From NCBI GenBank assembly GCA_046538075.1, contig JBKHJN010000006.1, positions 1-64,000 of the forward strand: a stretch of DNA of 64,000 bases, given 5' to 3'. This DNA comes from Desulfobacca_B sp046538075 (GTDB lineage: Bacteria > Desulfobacterota > Desulfobaccia > Desulfobaccales > Desulfobaccaceae). The position numbers and the translations under genes were made by a program. The notes beneath the pieces were generated by a model, which worked only from the letters and a program-made list of their open reading frames with translations, made no database searches and had not been told where the DNA came from. Positions 17,074 to 25,910 of this stretch are shown piece by piece (position 1 is the first letter of the stretch; every line of letters begins with the position of its first letter).

Positions 17074-18771
17074 TCAAAGCTTTTCAGGATAGCGGTTAAG
17101 GAAAAGTTTCTCGGCCTCCCCGGTGCCGATCAGGATTAACTCGTCGGTAGCGGCCAGGGGCTGATCAGGATTGGGGTTGATGCGCATTTCTCCATCGGTT
17201 TGGATAGCAATCAGGGTGCAGCCGGTCTCTTCCCGAATCTTGCTCTCCCGCAGGGTCTTGCCGGCCAGGGAAGGATGGGTCTTGACCCGGAAGATATTGA
17301 GACCCTCGCTGATCATCAGCACCTTGTTGCTGATCAGAAGATTAAAGATGGTGTTGGCCGCCAAAGAAGCGGCAGACATCACCAGGTTGGCCCCTGCGGT
17401 GTGCAAAATGCTGATATTGCGATCTAGGGTGGCCCGGCTGATGATCTGCACGTCCGGCCGCAGACGGCGGCAGTAGATGGTCAGGTAAATGTTCAGATCG
17501 TCGGTATGGGTGGTAATGAAGACCGAGGGGGTCTTTTCAATTCCGGCCCGAACCAGGGTCTCGAGGTCGGCGGCACTGCCCAGGATATACTTGTCGTCTC
17601 TTTTGATTATATCGGGATTATTCTCGATGATCCGGAAGTCAAGGCCCCGTTCCTCTAAAGCATCCGCCGCGGCCCGCCCCACCCGGCCACCGCCCAAGAT
17701 GAGAGTGGGGGCATTCGATTCCTCCACCCTTTCCATTAACAGATCATAATTGGCCAATTGTTCCTCGGAGCCCGCCAAGACCAAAACCGTGGTGGGGTTG
17801 ATGAGACTCTGAGGCCGGGGCACTTCAAAACGTCCCTGTTCCCAAAGCCCCACCACGTTTATGCCGGTGGCCTGCCGGATGCCGCTCTCCTGGAGGGTTT
17901 TACCCACCAGGGGGGTGCGCATGGCCGCGGCTTCGGCGATGAGCAACTGCTCGAAACGGCCGATGATATTGGCCCGGGGGCTGCTTCCCAGGGCGCGGCG
18001 GGCCAGGGCTTGCCCCAGCAATTTCATGAACTGGTAAACGTAAGTGCTTCCCGCCAGATGCAAAATGTCAATAGATTCATCCAGGTCGGCATTAGTGACA
18101 ATGGGGGTCTGGGTGGTAATCTCCCGGACGGTGAAAGTAATATTGGTATTTTTCATGTCGTCATTATTAGCCACCACCATGGCGGCTTGTCCCACCTGGA
18201 GGCTCCGGTAGGCCTCCCGGTCGTCCAGTTCTCCCACCACCGGGTTATACCCTTGATCGATGAGCTCCAAGGCCACCTGGATATCCGGCGTCAGTATAAC
18301 ATATGGCCGGTGATACTGTCTCAGGCGTTCTACCAGGCTGATGGTGATCGGATCGAAACTGGTAAAGATGACATGATCATCGAAATCTTCCGGCAACTCC
18401 CGGGGGGCCCGAAACTTCGACTGCGCTTCGAGCCAGGGGGCATAGAAAAAGGTGATAAAGGTAAAAGGCAACATGATCAGGAGCATTAAGATGCCGGACA
18501 CGAGCACGATGATGGAAAAAACCCGGCCCAGGTCGCTGGTAAAGGTGATGTCACCAAAACCCAAGGTGGACATCACCGTCAGAGTCCAGTACAGGCCGGT
18601 TATCCAGGTAAACCGGCGGCCTTCGTATTCCATCAGAAAGTGGAAGAGAACGCTGTAAGCAGTGACCAAAAAACCCAAGAAGCAGATAAACTTGAGTAAA
18701 GCGCGGATTCTTTTGGTCGTCTCCCGGCTCTGGAGAAAATACATTAATTGGGAAGGAAGAAATTTCATCAT
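17074..18771 (-). CDS. RCK-gated potassium channel with two TrkA-N/TrkA-C units
   Basis: A 565-residue channel: two membrane helices (about 28-48 and 84-110) around a pore with the selectivity filter TLGFGD at 69-74. Then come an RCK domain (about 132-245), a TrkA-C domain (about 260-337), a second RCK domain with the nucleotide motif GGGRVG at 360-365, and a final TrkA-C domain. The first RCK domain has lost the Gly-rich loop (FTSFDPI), so only the second should bind a nucleotide. The layout is that of BK/MthK-like bacterial K+ channels. It heads the operon with DUF1538, PII-like and CBS genes, a combination that suggests K+-linked transport control. Confidence 0.9.
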   Translation of the reverse strand: MMKFLPSQLMYFLQSRETTKRIRALLKFICFLGFLVTAYSVLFHFLMEYEGRRFTWITGLYWTLTVMSTLGFGDITFTSDLGRVFSIIVLVSGILMLLIMLPFTFITFFYAPWLEAQSKFRAPRELPEDFDDHVIFTSFDPITISLVERLRQYHRPYVILTPDIQVALELIDQGYNPVVGELDDREAYRSLQVGQAAMVVANNDDMKNTNITFTVREITTQTPIVTNADLDESIDILHLAGSTYVYQFMKLLGQALARRALGSSPRANIIGRFEQLLIAEAAAMRTPLVGKTLQESGIRQATGINVVGLWEQGRFEVPRPQSLINPTTVLVLAGSEEQLANYDLLMERVEESNAPTLILGGGRVGRAAADALEERGLDFRIIENNPDIIKRDDKYILGSAADLETLVRAGIEKTPSVFITTHTDDLNIYLTIYCRRLRPDVQIISRATLDRNISILHTAGANLVMSAASLAANTIFNLLISNKVLMISEGLNIFRVKTHPSLAGKTLRESKIREETGCTLIAIQTDGEMRINPNPDQPLAATDELILIGTGEAEKLFLNRYPEKL

Positions 18772-18803
18772 TACCTCGCAAAAAAATAAACTGGCCGGTG
18801 TTA

Positions 18804-18830
18804 ATTATAACCCTATCTATTTGATTAGGG
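18804..18830 (-). promoter_or_regulatory. Candidate promoter/operator of the K+ channel operon
   Basis: On the minus strand a perfect TATAAT occupies 18809-18804, about 35 bases before the channel start. An inverted repeat CCCTA...TAGGG (18811-18830) lies just upstream of it in the spacer, a likely regulator site. The -35 is not convincing. Confidence 0.4.
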
Positions 18831-19076
18831 TGACAAAATCTTGGCCTCTGGTAATAAAGTTTTTTGTCACCGGGGGAGTCCTGCGATGAGCACTTTAACC
18901 ACTGGCGGGAAATAAAATAAAGAGAAATCATATCCTCTTTTTTGGGGATGATCGGGGAAAGCGGCGTCTGTTTATTTCGCAACACACCCCAGGTGATCTC
19001 AGCTTTTCACCGAGAAAAATCGCCGGGGATATTTTTCCCTCTGACCTTGCCCGCGTAGAACTTGTTTCCCCTTCTA

Positions 19077-19095
19077 ATTAATGATAATCATAACC
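19077..19095. promoter_or_regulatory. Fur-box-like site
   Basis: ATTAATGATAATCATAACC matches 15 of 19 positions of the classical Fur box (GATAATGATAATCATTATC). It lies in a 560-base gap between the K+ channel and glycogen phosphorylase, neither an obvious iron gene. The rest of the gap holds a short protein-like tail (about 19200-19287, ending YEQVVTSAGRH) that may be a gene relic. Confidence 0.5.
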
Positions 19096-19331
19096 ATATT
19101 TAGAAACTCTAATATACCTGAATCCCCGGATAAATCATGTCAGGCAAACTAGAAGAAAACTTCGCCTAAAAGAAACCCGGGGGGACCAAGCGCCCTGAAA
19201 AAGTGGAGCTTTCAAGGTCAAGGTAAGGCCCGGCGAATTGCTCAAGATAGGGATCAACGAGTACGAACAGGTGGTCACGAGCGCCGGAAGACACTGAGTT
19301 TCTCTGGTAAAGTCAGCCCGGGGGGAGAAAT

Positions 19332-21794
19332 ATGACCAAGAAGCAAAATTCAGATCAAGAAAACATTCGCACCGGCACCAGCCCCCAGACCCTGGCCCGG
19401 GCCATCCTGGACAACCTCTACTATGTTCAGGGGCGGCCCCCGGAACTGGCCACCAAAAACGATTGGTACGAGGCCCTGGCCTATACGGTGCGGGACCGGC
19501 TGTTGCATAATTGGGTGCAGACTCTCAAGACCATCAATGATGACGTCAAGGTGGTGAGTTATCTCTCGGCGGAATTTTTGATCGGCCCGCAGTTGGGGAA
19601 CAACCTCATCAACCTGGGCATCTGGGAGCAGGTTAAGGAAGCCGTAGCTTACCATGGACTCAATTTCCAGGAGCTTTTGGAACAAGAAGGCGAGCCCGGG
19701 TTAGGAAACGGCGGTTTGGGCCGGCTGGCCGCCTGCTACCTGGACTCTCTGGCGACCCTGGAGGTTCCGGCTATCGGCTACGGCATTCGCTACGAATTTG
19801 GCATCTTTGACCAGGAAATCCGGGACGGTTGGCAGGTGGAAATAACCGATAAATGGCTGGAACTGGGGATCCCCTGGGAAATCTGCCGGCCGGAGATCAG
19901 CTATCGGGTGGGCTGGAAAGGCCACACCGAAACCTATACCGATGCCCATGGCTTCCAGCGGGTGCGCTGGGTCCCCGGCGCCGAGGTGAAAGGTGAGGCC
20001 TATGACTATCCGGTCCCCGGCTACCACAACCAGGTCACCAACCTGCTGCGCCTGTGGAAGGCGGAAGCGGTGGAATCCTTTGATTTTGCGGACTTCAATG
20101 TGGGAGACTACTACGGCGCGGTTCAGGAAAAAGTAGCCTCGGAAACCGTCACCAAGGTGCTTTATCCGAATGACGAGCCGGAGGTGGGCAAGCGCCTGAG
20201 ACTGGCGCAGCAGCACTTTTTCGTCTCCTGCTCGCTGCAAGATATGATTCGCATTCATCTCTTACGCCACCAAAGTCTGGACAACTTCCATGAGCGGTTT
20301 GCGGTGCAGCTTAACGACACCCATCCCGCCATCGCGGTGGCAGAACTGATGCGACTCCTGGTGGACGAACATTTCTTACCCTGGGAGCAGGCCTGGGAGA
20401 TCACCCGGAACACCCTGTCTTACACCAACCACACCTTGTTGCCCGAAGCCCTGGAGAAGTGGCCGCTGCCCCTCTTTGCCGAACTCCTGCCCCGCCACCT
20501 GGAAATCATCTATGAGATCAATCACCGTTTTCTGGAACAGGTGCGCCGCCAGTATTCCTTGGACCAGGACCGGGTGCGGCGGCTCTCCCTCATTGAGGAA
20601 AGCGGCGAGAAGTTTGTGCGCATGGCCCATCTGGCCTGTGTGGGCAGCCATGCCATCAATGGGGTAGCGGCTCTCCACACTGACCTCCTGAAGCGCACCG
20701 TGCTCCAGGACTTCAATGATTTGTGGCCGAAGAAGATTCTCAATATCACCAACGGCGTGACCCCGCGGCGCTTTCTGGCTCTGAGCAACCCCTCACTGAG
20801 CCGTCTCATCACCCAAAAGATCGGGAATGCTTGGGTCAAGAATTTGGCGGAACTCCGCCGCCTGGAGGAGTTCGCCGAAGACCTGGAGTTCCACCGGGAA
20901 TGGCGTCAGGTGAAGCTGGAAGCCCAAACCCATCTGGCCGCGGTCATCCGGGAGCGCACCGGGGTGACCGTTACTCCCGCCTCCCTGTTCGACGTCCAGG
21001 TGAAGCGTATTCACGAATATAAGCGGCAGCATTTGAACGTCCTGCATATCATCACCTTGTATAATCGTTTGAAGCGTCACCCGGAGCAGGAGATTGCGCC
21101 CCGCACCTTTATCTTTGGGGGCAAGGCAGCGCCCGGCTACTTCATGGCCAAGCTCATCATCAAACTCATCAACTCCGTGGCCGAGGTGGTGAACAACGAC
21201 CCGGACGTCCAGGACCGTCTAAAGGTGGTATTTTTTCCGGGTTTCAACGTCAAAAACGGCCATTTCTTGTACCCGGCGGCCGACCTGTCGGAGCAAATCT
21301 CCATGGCGGGCAAGGAAGCCTCCGGCACCGGCAATATGAAGTTCGCCATGAACGGCGCCCTCACCATCGGCACTCTGGACGGCGCCAACGTGGAGATCCG
21401 GGAGGAGGTGGGGACAGAAAACTTCTTCCGGTTCGGGCTTACAGCCGAGGAAGTGGCGGATTTAAAAGCCGGGAGTTATACCCCCTTGGAGTATTACGAG
21501 CACCAGCCAGAACTGCGGGAAGCCATAGATCTCATCAGTTCGGGATATTTTTCCCATGGTAACGCCCAACTCTTCCAACCCCTGGTGGCCTCGCTCCTTT
21601 ACCGGGACGAATATCTGCTCTTGGCCGACTACCAGTCTTACGTGGACAAACAGGATGAGGTAGGGCAAAGCTTCGGCGACGAAAGGCGCTGGACCCGGAT
21701 GTCCATCCTTAACGCCGCCCGTATGGGCAAATTCTCTTCGGACCGGGCCATTCGGGAATACTGCGAGCAGATCTGGAAGGTCAAACCATTATGA
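19332..21794 (+). CDS. glgP: Glycogen/alpha-glucan phosphorylase
   Basis: Phosphorolyses alpha-1,4 glucan to glucose-1-phosphate. At 820 residues it has the full family length. Motifs include the N-terminal ALAYTVRDRLLHNWV, YLSAEFLIGPQLGNNL, EPGLGNGGLGRLAACYLDSL, the GIRYEFGIFDQ loop, and VQLNDTHPAIAVAELMRLLVD. The pyridoxal phosphate site is EASGTGNMKFAMNGALTIG, whose Lys carries the cofactor. The ribosome site GGGGGGAGAAAT precedes the ATG. It stands alone: no other glycogen gene is in the window. This suggests stored glucan use in an otherwise respiratory anaerobe. Confidence 0.96.
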   Translation: MTKKQNSDQENIRTGTSPQTLARAILDNLYYVQGRPPELATKNDWYEALAYTVRDRLLHNWVQTLKTINDDVKVVSYLSAEFLIGPQLGNNLINLGIWEQVKEAVAYHGLNFQELLEQEGEPGLGNGGLGRLAACYLDSLATLEVPAIGYGIRYEFGIFDQEIRDGWQVEITDKWLELGIPWEICRPEISYRVGWKGHTETYTDAHGFQRVRWVPGAEVKGEAYDYPVPGYHNQVTNLLRLWKAEAVESFDFADFNVGDYYGAVQEKVASETVTKVLYPNDEPEVGKRLRLAQQHFFVSCSLQDMIRIHLLRHQSLDNFHERFAVQLNDTHPAIAVAELMRLLVDEHFLPWEQAWEITRNTLSYTNHTLLPEALEKWPLPLFAELLPRHLEIIYEINHRFLEQVRRQYSLDQDRVRRLSLIEESGEKFVRMAHLACVGSHAINGVAALHTDLLKRTVLQDFNDLWPKKILNITNGVTPRRFLALSNPSLSRLITQKIGNAWVKNLAELRRLEEFAEDLEFHREWRQVKLEAQTHLAAVIRERTGVTVTPASLFDVQVKRIHEYKRQHLNVLHIITLYNRLKRHPEQEIAPRTFIFGGKAAPGYFMAKLIIKLINSVAEVVNNDPDVQDRLKVVFFPGFNVKNGHFLYPAADLSEQISMAGKEASGTGNMKFAMNGALTIGTLDGANVEIREEVGTENFFRFGLTAEEVADLKAGSYTPLEYYEHQPELREAIDLISSGYFSHGNAQLFQPLVASLLYRDEYLLLADYQSYVDKQDEVGQSFGDERRWTRMSILNAARMGKFSSDRAIREYCEQIWKVKPL

Positions 21795-21875
21795 TGACCC
21801 GGGTGCCCGGTTCCTGCTGCTCTTCCTCTTATGGAGAGCAGGCCATCAAAAAATCGGGGGGCTGACATAAAAGGC

Positions 21876-23012
21876 TCAGCCAAAATGGCGCCGGAAGCGG
21901 AAGGCACAGAAGCCAAACAGCAGCAACCCCAGGACGCTTAAGCCCACGAACTGTGGCCAGAGCTGCAGGAAAGTAGCCCCTTTGAGCAGGATGCCGTAAG
22001 CAATGGTGAGATAGTATTTCAGGGGTGACAGATAGGTCACCATTTGCATCCAGGTGGGCAAGGCCTCCTCCGGCGTCCAGGAGCCGGAAAGGAATAGAAT
22101 CGGCGGGACAATCATCAGTAAAAACAAAATGGTTTGCGGCAGCGTCCGGCAAACCGTGGCAATCAGCAGGCCGACGCCGGTGGCGCTGAACACATAAAGA
22201 GCGGTAGCCACCGTATAGAGCAGCAGGTTGCCCCGCCAGGGCAGGCCAAAAATCGGATAGATCACCAGAAACAGGCTGAGCGCTGAGGCCACCAACACCA
22301 TGGAGGCCATGGAAATCACCTTGGCCAGCATGATCTCCACCGGCGTGATCGGGGTGACCAGCAGTTGTTCAATAGTGCCCCGCTCCTTTTCCCGCACCAT
22401 GGCCGCGGCCGGCAACAGAATAGCGACCAGAGTGATGACGCTGAACAGCTCGATCAAGGAGGCAAACCACTCCGCCTTCTGGTTCGGGTTATAGGCCACC
22501 CGAGGTTTGAGCTGCACCTGCGGCCTTAGATGTTCGGTGCCGGGCACCACCCGTCCCAGGCGCTCGCCCAGCTCCAGGGCGAATTCCTGGGCAATCTGGC
22601 TGGCATAGCCCAGGGCCAGCAAGGCAGTATTGGATAGGGTGCCGTCGGCGATGGCCTGGACCTCGGCCTGATTTCTTTCCGCCAAGCTGCGGGCAAAGCC
22701 GTGCGGGATGACCAGCACCAGGGAGACCGTGCCTTCATCCAACAGGGCCTCCATCTCCGGGTCGGAATGCACCAGGTGGGTCACCCGGAAATAGGGCATA
22801 CGGAATTTTTCGGCCAATTGCACGCTGATCTGGGTATTATCGCGATCATAGACAGCGGTGGGATAATTGCGCACCTCGATGTTAAAGCCGGTCCCGGCCA
22901 CATAGATTTCGACGGTGAAAACATAAAGGACAATATAGATCAGGGCCCGGTCGCGGAAAAACTGGAGATATTCCTTGCGCAGCAAGGCTGCCAGTCGCTG
23001 CAGCATACTCAA
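21876..23012 (-). CDS. ybhR: ABC-2 type exporter permease, second copy
   Basis: A 378-residue ABC-2 permease: one N-terminal membrane helix (LRKEYLQFFRDRALIYIVLY), a large periplasmic domain (about 45-170), then five C-terminal helices with the ABC-2 signature MVREKERGTIEQLLVTPITPVEIMLAKVI split across a loop. It overlaps the upstream permease gene by four bases (23009-23012). With its partner it forms the membrane channel of a YbhGFSR-type multidrug or envelope-component exporter. Order HlyD, ATPase, permease, permease matches that system. Confidence 0.87.
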   Translation of the reverse strand: MSMLQRLAALLRKEYLQFFRDRALIYIVLYVFTVEIYVAGTGFNIEVRNYPTAVYDRDNTQISVQLAEKFRMPYFRVTHLVHSDPEMEALLDEGTVSLVLVIPHGFARSLAERNQAEVQAIADGTLSNTALLALGYASQIAQEFALELGERLGRVVPGTEHLRPQVQLKPRVAYNPNQKAEWFASLIELFSVITLVAILLPAAAMVREKERGTIEQLLVTPITPVEIMLAKVISMASMVLVASALSLFLVIYPIFGLPWRGNLLLYTVATALYVFSATGVGLLIATVCRTLPQTILFLLMIVPPILFLSGSWTPEEALPTWMQMVTYLSPLKYYLTIAYGILLKGATFLQLWPQFVGLSVLGLLLFGFCAFRFRRHFG

Positions 23013-24139
23013 CCCACCCGCTTTTGCAGCTTATGGATGCACAGGCCCAGAAAACCGAGACCGAACAGCAGCAGGACCAACAGATTGCTCCAATAGACCT
23101 GAAAGCCCAGGCCCTTGAGATAGACCCCCCGGACCAGCTCCATAAAATAGGTGGCGGGCAGAATAGTGGCCATAAACCAGGCTTCTGGGCCCATGCTGTT
23201 GACCGCGATAAAAAAGCCGGAGTAGATAAAGGCGGGGATCAGGGTGGCGACCGTGGTGATTAACATGGCCGCCACCTGGGTCTTAAACAGGATCGACATC
23301 AGTAGGCCCAAAGAGGTAGAGGCTATCAGGTAAACCATGGCTGACAGGGTAAGAAACAGGAAGCTGCCGCCAAAGGGCACATCAAACAGGTAATCGGCAA
23401 GCAGGAAGATCATTACATAATTAATCAGGCCAATGCCCAGGTAGGGCAGCAGTTTACCGACCACATACTCCCAGCGCCGGATAGGGGAGCAGTAGATATT
23501 AAATATCGAGCCCGTCTCTTTTTCCCGCACTACTGCGATGGAAGCCAATAGGGCCGGATAAAAAAACAGGGTGGTGACCATCAGGCCGGGGACAATGAAA
23601 TTTTTGCTTTCCAGGTCAGAGTTGAACCAGGCCCGGGTGTCCACCTCAATCCAGGGGAAGTTGAGGCCGCGGGACGAGCGCCAGCGCCGGGCCAACCCCT
23701 GGTTGAATTCCAGATTGATGGCCTCCAGGTAGCTGCGAATGGTGGCCGCCCGGTCGGGGAAGGCCCCATCAATCAGAGCCTGGACTTCGCTGGCCTGGCC
23801 CAGGGCCAGAGTGCGGTCAAAATTGGGGGGAATAATCAGTCCCAGACGGATCTGGCCTTCGATCAATTTCTGGTCAATGGAAGCGGCTTCGGTGAGATAA
23901 TTTTCCAGGGAAAAATAACTCGACCGGGTGACCCGCGCCACATATTCCCGGGACTGCGGAGAGCGGTTCTGATCCAGCACCGCGGTCGGGATATTTTTGA
24001 CGTCCAGGGTCAGGCCAAAGCCAAACAGGACTTTCAATAATACCGGCACCACCAAAGCCATGGCTAGATAGATTTGATCCCGGTAGATTTCCTTAACTTC
24101 CTTAAGGAAGACGGCCTTAAGACGGCGATTAAACTTCAT
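23009..24139 (-). CDS. ybhS: ABC-2 type exporter permease, first copy
   Basis: A 376-residue ABC-2 permease with the same plan as its neighbour: N-terminal helix (FLKEVKEIYRDQIYLAMALV), periplasmic domain (about 45-170), and five C-terminal helices after VREKETGSIFNIYCSPIRRWE. It overlaps the ATPase gene by 11 bases and the next permease by four, so all are coupled. It most resembles YbhS of the E. coli YbhFSR exporter. Substrate unknown; drugs or Na+ have been linked to the E. coli homologue. Confidence 0.87.
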   Translation of the reverse strand: MKFNRRLKAVFLKEVKEIYRDQIYLAMALVVPVLLKVLFGFGLTLDVKNIPTAVLDQNRSPQSREYVARVTRSSYFSLENYLTEAASIDQKLIEGQIRLGLIIPPNFDRTLALGQASEVQALIDGAFPDRAATIRSYLEAINLEFNQGLARRWRSSRGLNFPWIEVDTRAWFNSDLESKNFIVPGLMVTTLFFYPALLASIAVVREKETGSIFNIYCSPIRRWEYVVGKLLPYLGIGLINYVMIFLLADYLFDVPFGGSFLFLTLSAMVYLIASTSLGLLMSILFKTQVAAMLITTVATLIPAFIYSGFFIAVNSMGPEAWFMATILPATYFMELVRGVYLKGLGFQVYWSNLLVLLLFGLGFLGLCIHKLQKRVG

Positions 24140-25910
24140 GTCCCGGTTCCCCGGCCGCGGCTTGGATAAAGTGGATAAAAGTGTCTTCCATGGACAGCGG
24201 GCTGTCCAGGATCTGGTCCAGCGGCAAGTCTTCCTGTCCCAGGAGCTGCTGGATCTGGTCCCGGTCCTGATCCGGATGATGAGAGGGGATATGGATGCGG
24301 CTGCCGTGCAGGGCAGCCTGGGGAAAATGGTCCTTAAGGTGCAGGAAGGCCTCCCGGAAAACCGGGGATCCCACCTCCAGGATGCGGCCAGTGGCCGCCT
24401 CCGCCTGTTCCCGAAGCTCCTCGGGACTGCCCATCGCCACCAGGCGCCCCTGATGCATCAGGGCCAACCGCTGGCAGTGCCGGGCTTCGTCCATATAGTG
24501 GGTCGAAACCAGGATGGTCACCCCGGCGTCGGCCAGTTGTCCGATGATCTGCCAGAATTTACGCCGGGCCAGGGGATCCACCCCGGAGGTAGGTTCATCC
24601 AAAAAGACTATGCGGGGGCGGTGCAGGATAGCACAGCCCAAGGCCAGGCGCTGCCGGATGCCCAAGGGCAGACCTTGGGCGAATTGGTCTTCCCGGCCTT
24701 GCAGGTCGGCCATGGCCAGGATCTCGGGAATACGTTTCTCCAGATCAGCCGCCGCCATGCGGTAGATGCCGCCATAGAGCCGGAGGTTTTCCATCACCGT
24801 CAGATCGCCGTACAGGGAAAATTTCTGGGACATATAGCCCAGCTCCGACTTGATCCGCTGGCGGGCGGAGCGGAGGTCATGGCCGGCAAGCCAGGCCCGG
24901 CCGCGGGTTGGAGTTAAGATCCCGGTCAGCATTTTGATGACCGTGGTCTTACCGGCGCCATTGGGGCCCAGAAACCCAAAGGTTTCTCCGGTCTTAACCT
25001 CAAAACTGACCTGATCCACCGCGGTAAACTGGCCGAATTTTTTGGTTAAGCCCTCCACCCGGATGGCCGGGCCGTGGTTGGCCTCCGCCATTGCCGGGGC
25101 CAGATCCTGGGCGGGAGCGGCGGCCTCGGCCTCGTTTTCCCGCTTAAGAGCCTGAATAAAAACCTCCTCCAGGCTCCGGGGCCGGCCCCGCTCATCGGTA
25201 CCCGCCTGGCCCTGCAGTTCGGCCGGTACCCCTTGGGCGATAATCCGGCCTTGATGCAACATGGCGACGCGATGACAACGCTCGGCCTCATCTAAATATG
25301 AGGTGGTCAAGAGCACCGTGGTTCCCTGTTCGACCACCAGGCGGTTGATAATCATCCAGAAATCGCGGCGGGAAATGGGGTCCACTCCGGTTGTCGGTTC
25401 GTCCAGGAAGATCAGCTCGGGGAGGTGAATCAAGGTGCAACACAGGGCCAGTTTTTGCCGCATGCCGCCGGAAAGTTGGCCAGCCAGCCGATCCCGAAAG
25501 CCATCTAGGCGGGTGATCTTTAAAAGCTCGGTCTTGTTGTCTTCAAAGGTAGGGGGTGAAACCTCCCGCAGGTCGCCGAAAAAATCGATGTTCTCGTCCA
25601 CGTTTAACGAGTCATACAGGTTGAGGCCCAGACCCTGGGGCATGTAGCCGATATGAACCTTCACCGTCTCGGGATCGGTAAAGACATCTTGTCCGGCCAC
25701 CCGAGCTTCTCCTCCGGTCTTGGTCAGCACACCGGTTAACATCTGGATTATGCTTGACTTGCCTGCCCCATCCGGTCCCAACAGGCCGAAAACCTCGCCC
25801 TGCCCCACCTTGAAGGAGACCTCCTTAACGGCGGGTTGCCGCCGGTACGATTTCGATAATTTCTGGACACGGATGACCTGGGAATCGGAGTTTAGCGCGG
25901 CCGTTGCCAA
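24129..25910 (-). CDS. ybhF: Dual-domain ABC exporter ATPase (YbhF-like)
   Basis: Two fused ATPase domains in 593 residues. NBD1: Walker A GPDGAGKSS (Lys51), Q92, signature LSGG at 146-149, Walker B LIFLDEP, and Ser204 (TTSYLDEA) at the usual switch-His position. NBD2: Walker A GPNGAGKTT (Lys321), Q362, signature altered to LPLG at 414-417, Walker B IVFLDEP, and His471 intact (STHYMDEA). So one composite site (NBD2 Walker/His with NBD1 LSGG) is canonical and the other is degenerate. A linker of about 60 residues, rich in Glu and Ala, joins the domains. It energises the two downstream permeases. Confidence 0.92.
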   Translation of the reverse strand: MATAALNSDSQVIRVQKLSKSYRRQPAVKEVSFKVGQGEVFGLLGPDGAGKSSIIQMLTGVLTKTGGEARVAGQDVFTDPETVKVHIGYMPQGLGLNLYDSLNVDENIDFFGDLREVSPPTFEDNKTELLKITRLDGFRDRLAGQLSGGMRQKLALCCTLIHLPELIFLDEPTTGVDPISRRDFWMIINRLVVEQGTTVLLTTSYLDEAERCHRVAMLHQGRIIAQGVPAELQGQAGTDERGRPRSLEEVFIQALKRENEAEAAAPAQDLAPAMAEANHGPAIRVEGLTKKFGQFTAVDQVSFEVKTGETFGFLGPNGAGKTTVIKMLTGILTPTRGRAWLAGHDLRSARQRIKSELGYMSQKFSLYGDLTVMENLRLYGGIYRMAAADLEKRIPEILAMADLQGREDQFAQGLPLGIRQRLALGCAILHRPRIVFLDEPTSGVDPLARRKFWQIIGQLADAGVTILVSTHYMDEARHCQRLALMHQGRLVAMGSPEELREQAEAATGRILEVGSPVFREAFLHLKDHFPQAALHGSRIHIPSHHPDQDRDQIQQLLGQEDLPLDQILDSPLSMEDTFIHFIQAAAGEPGHEV

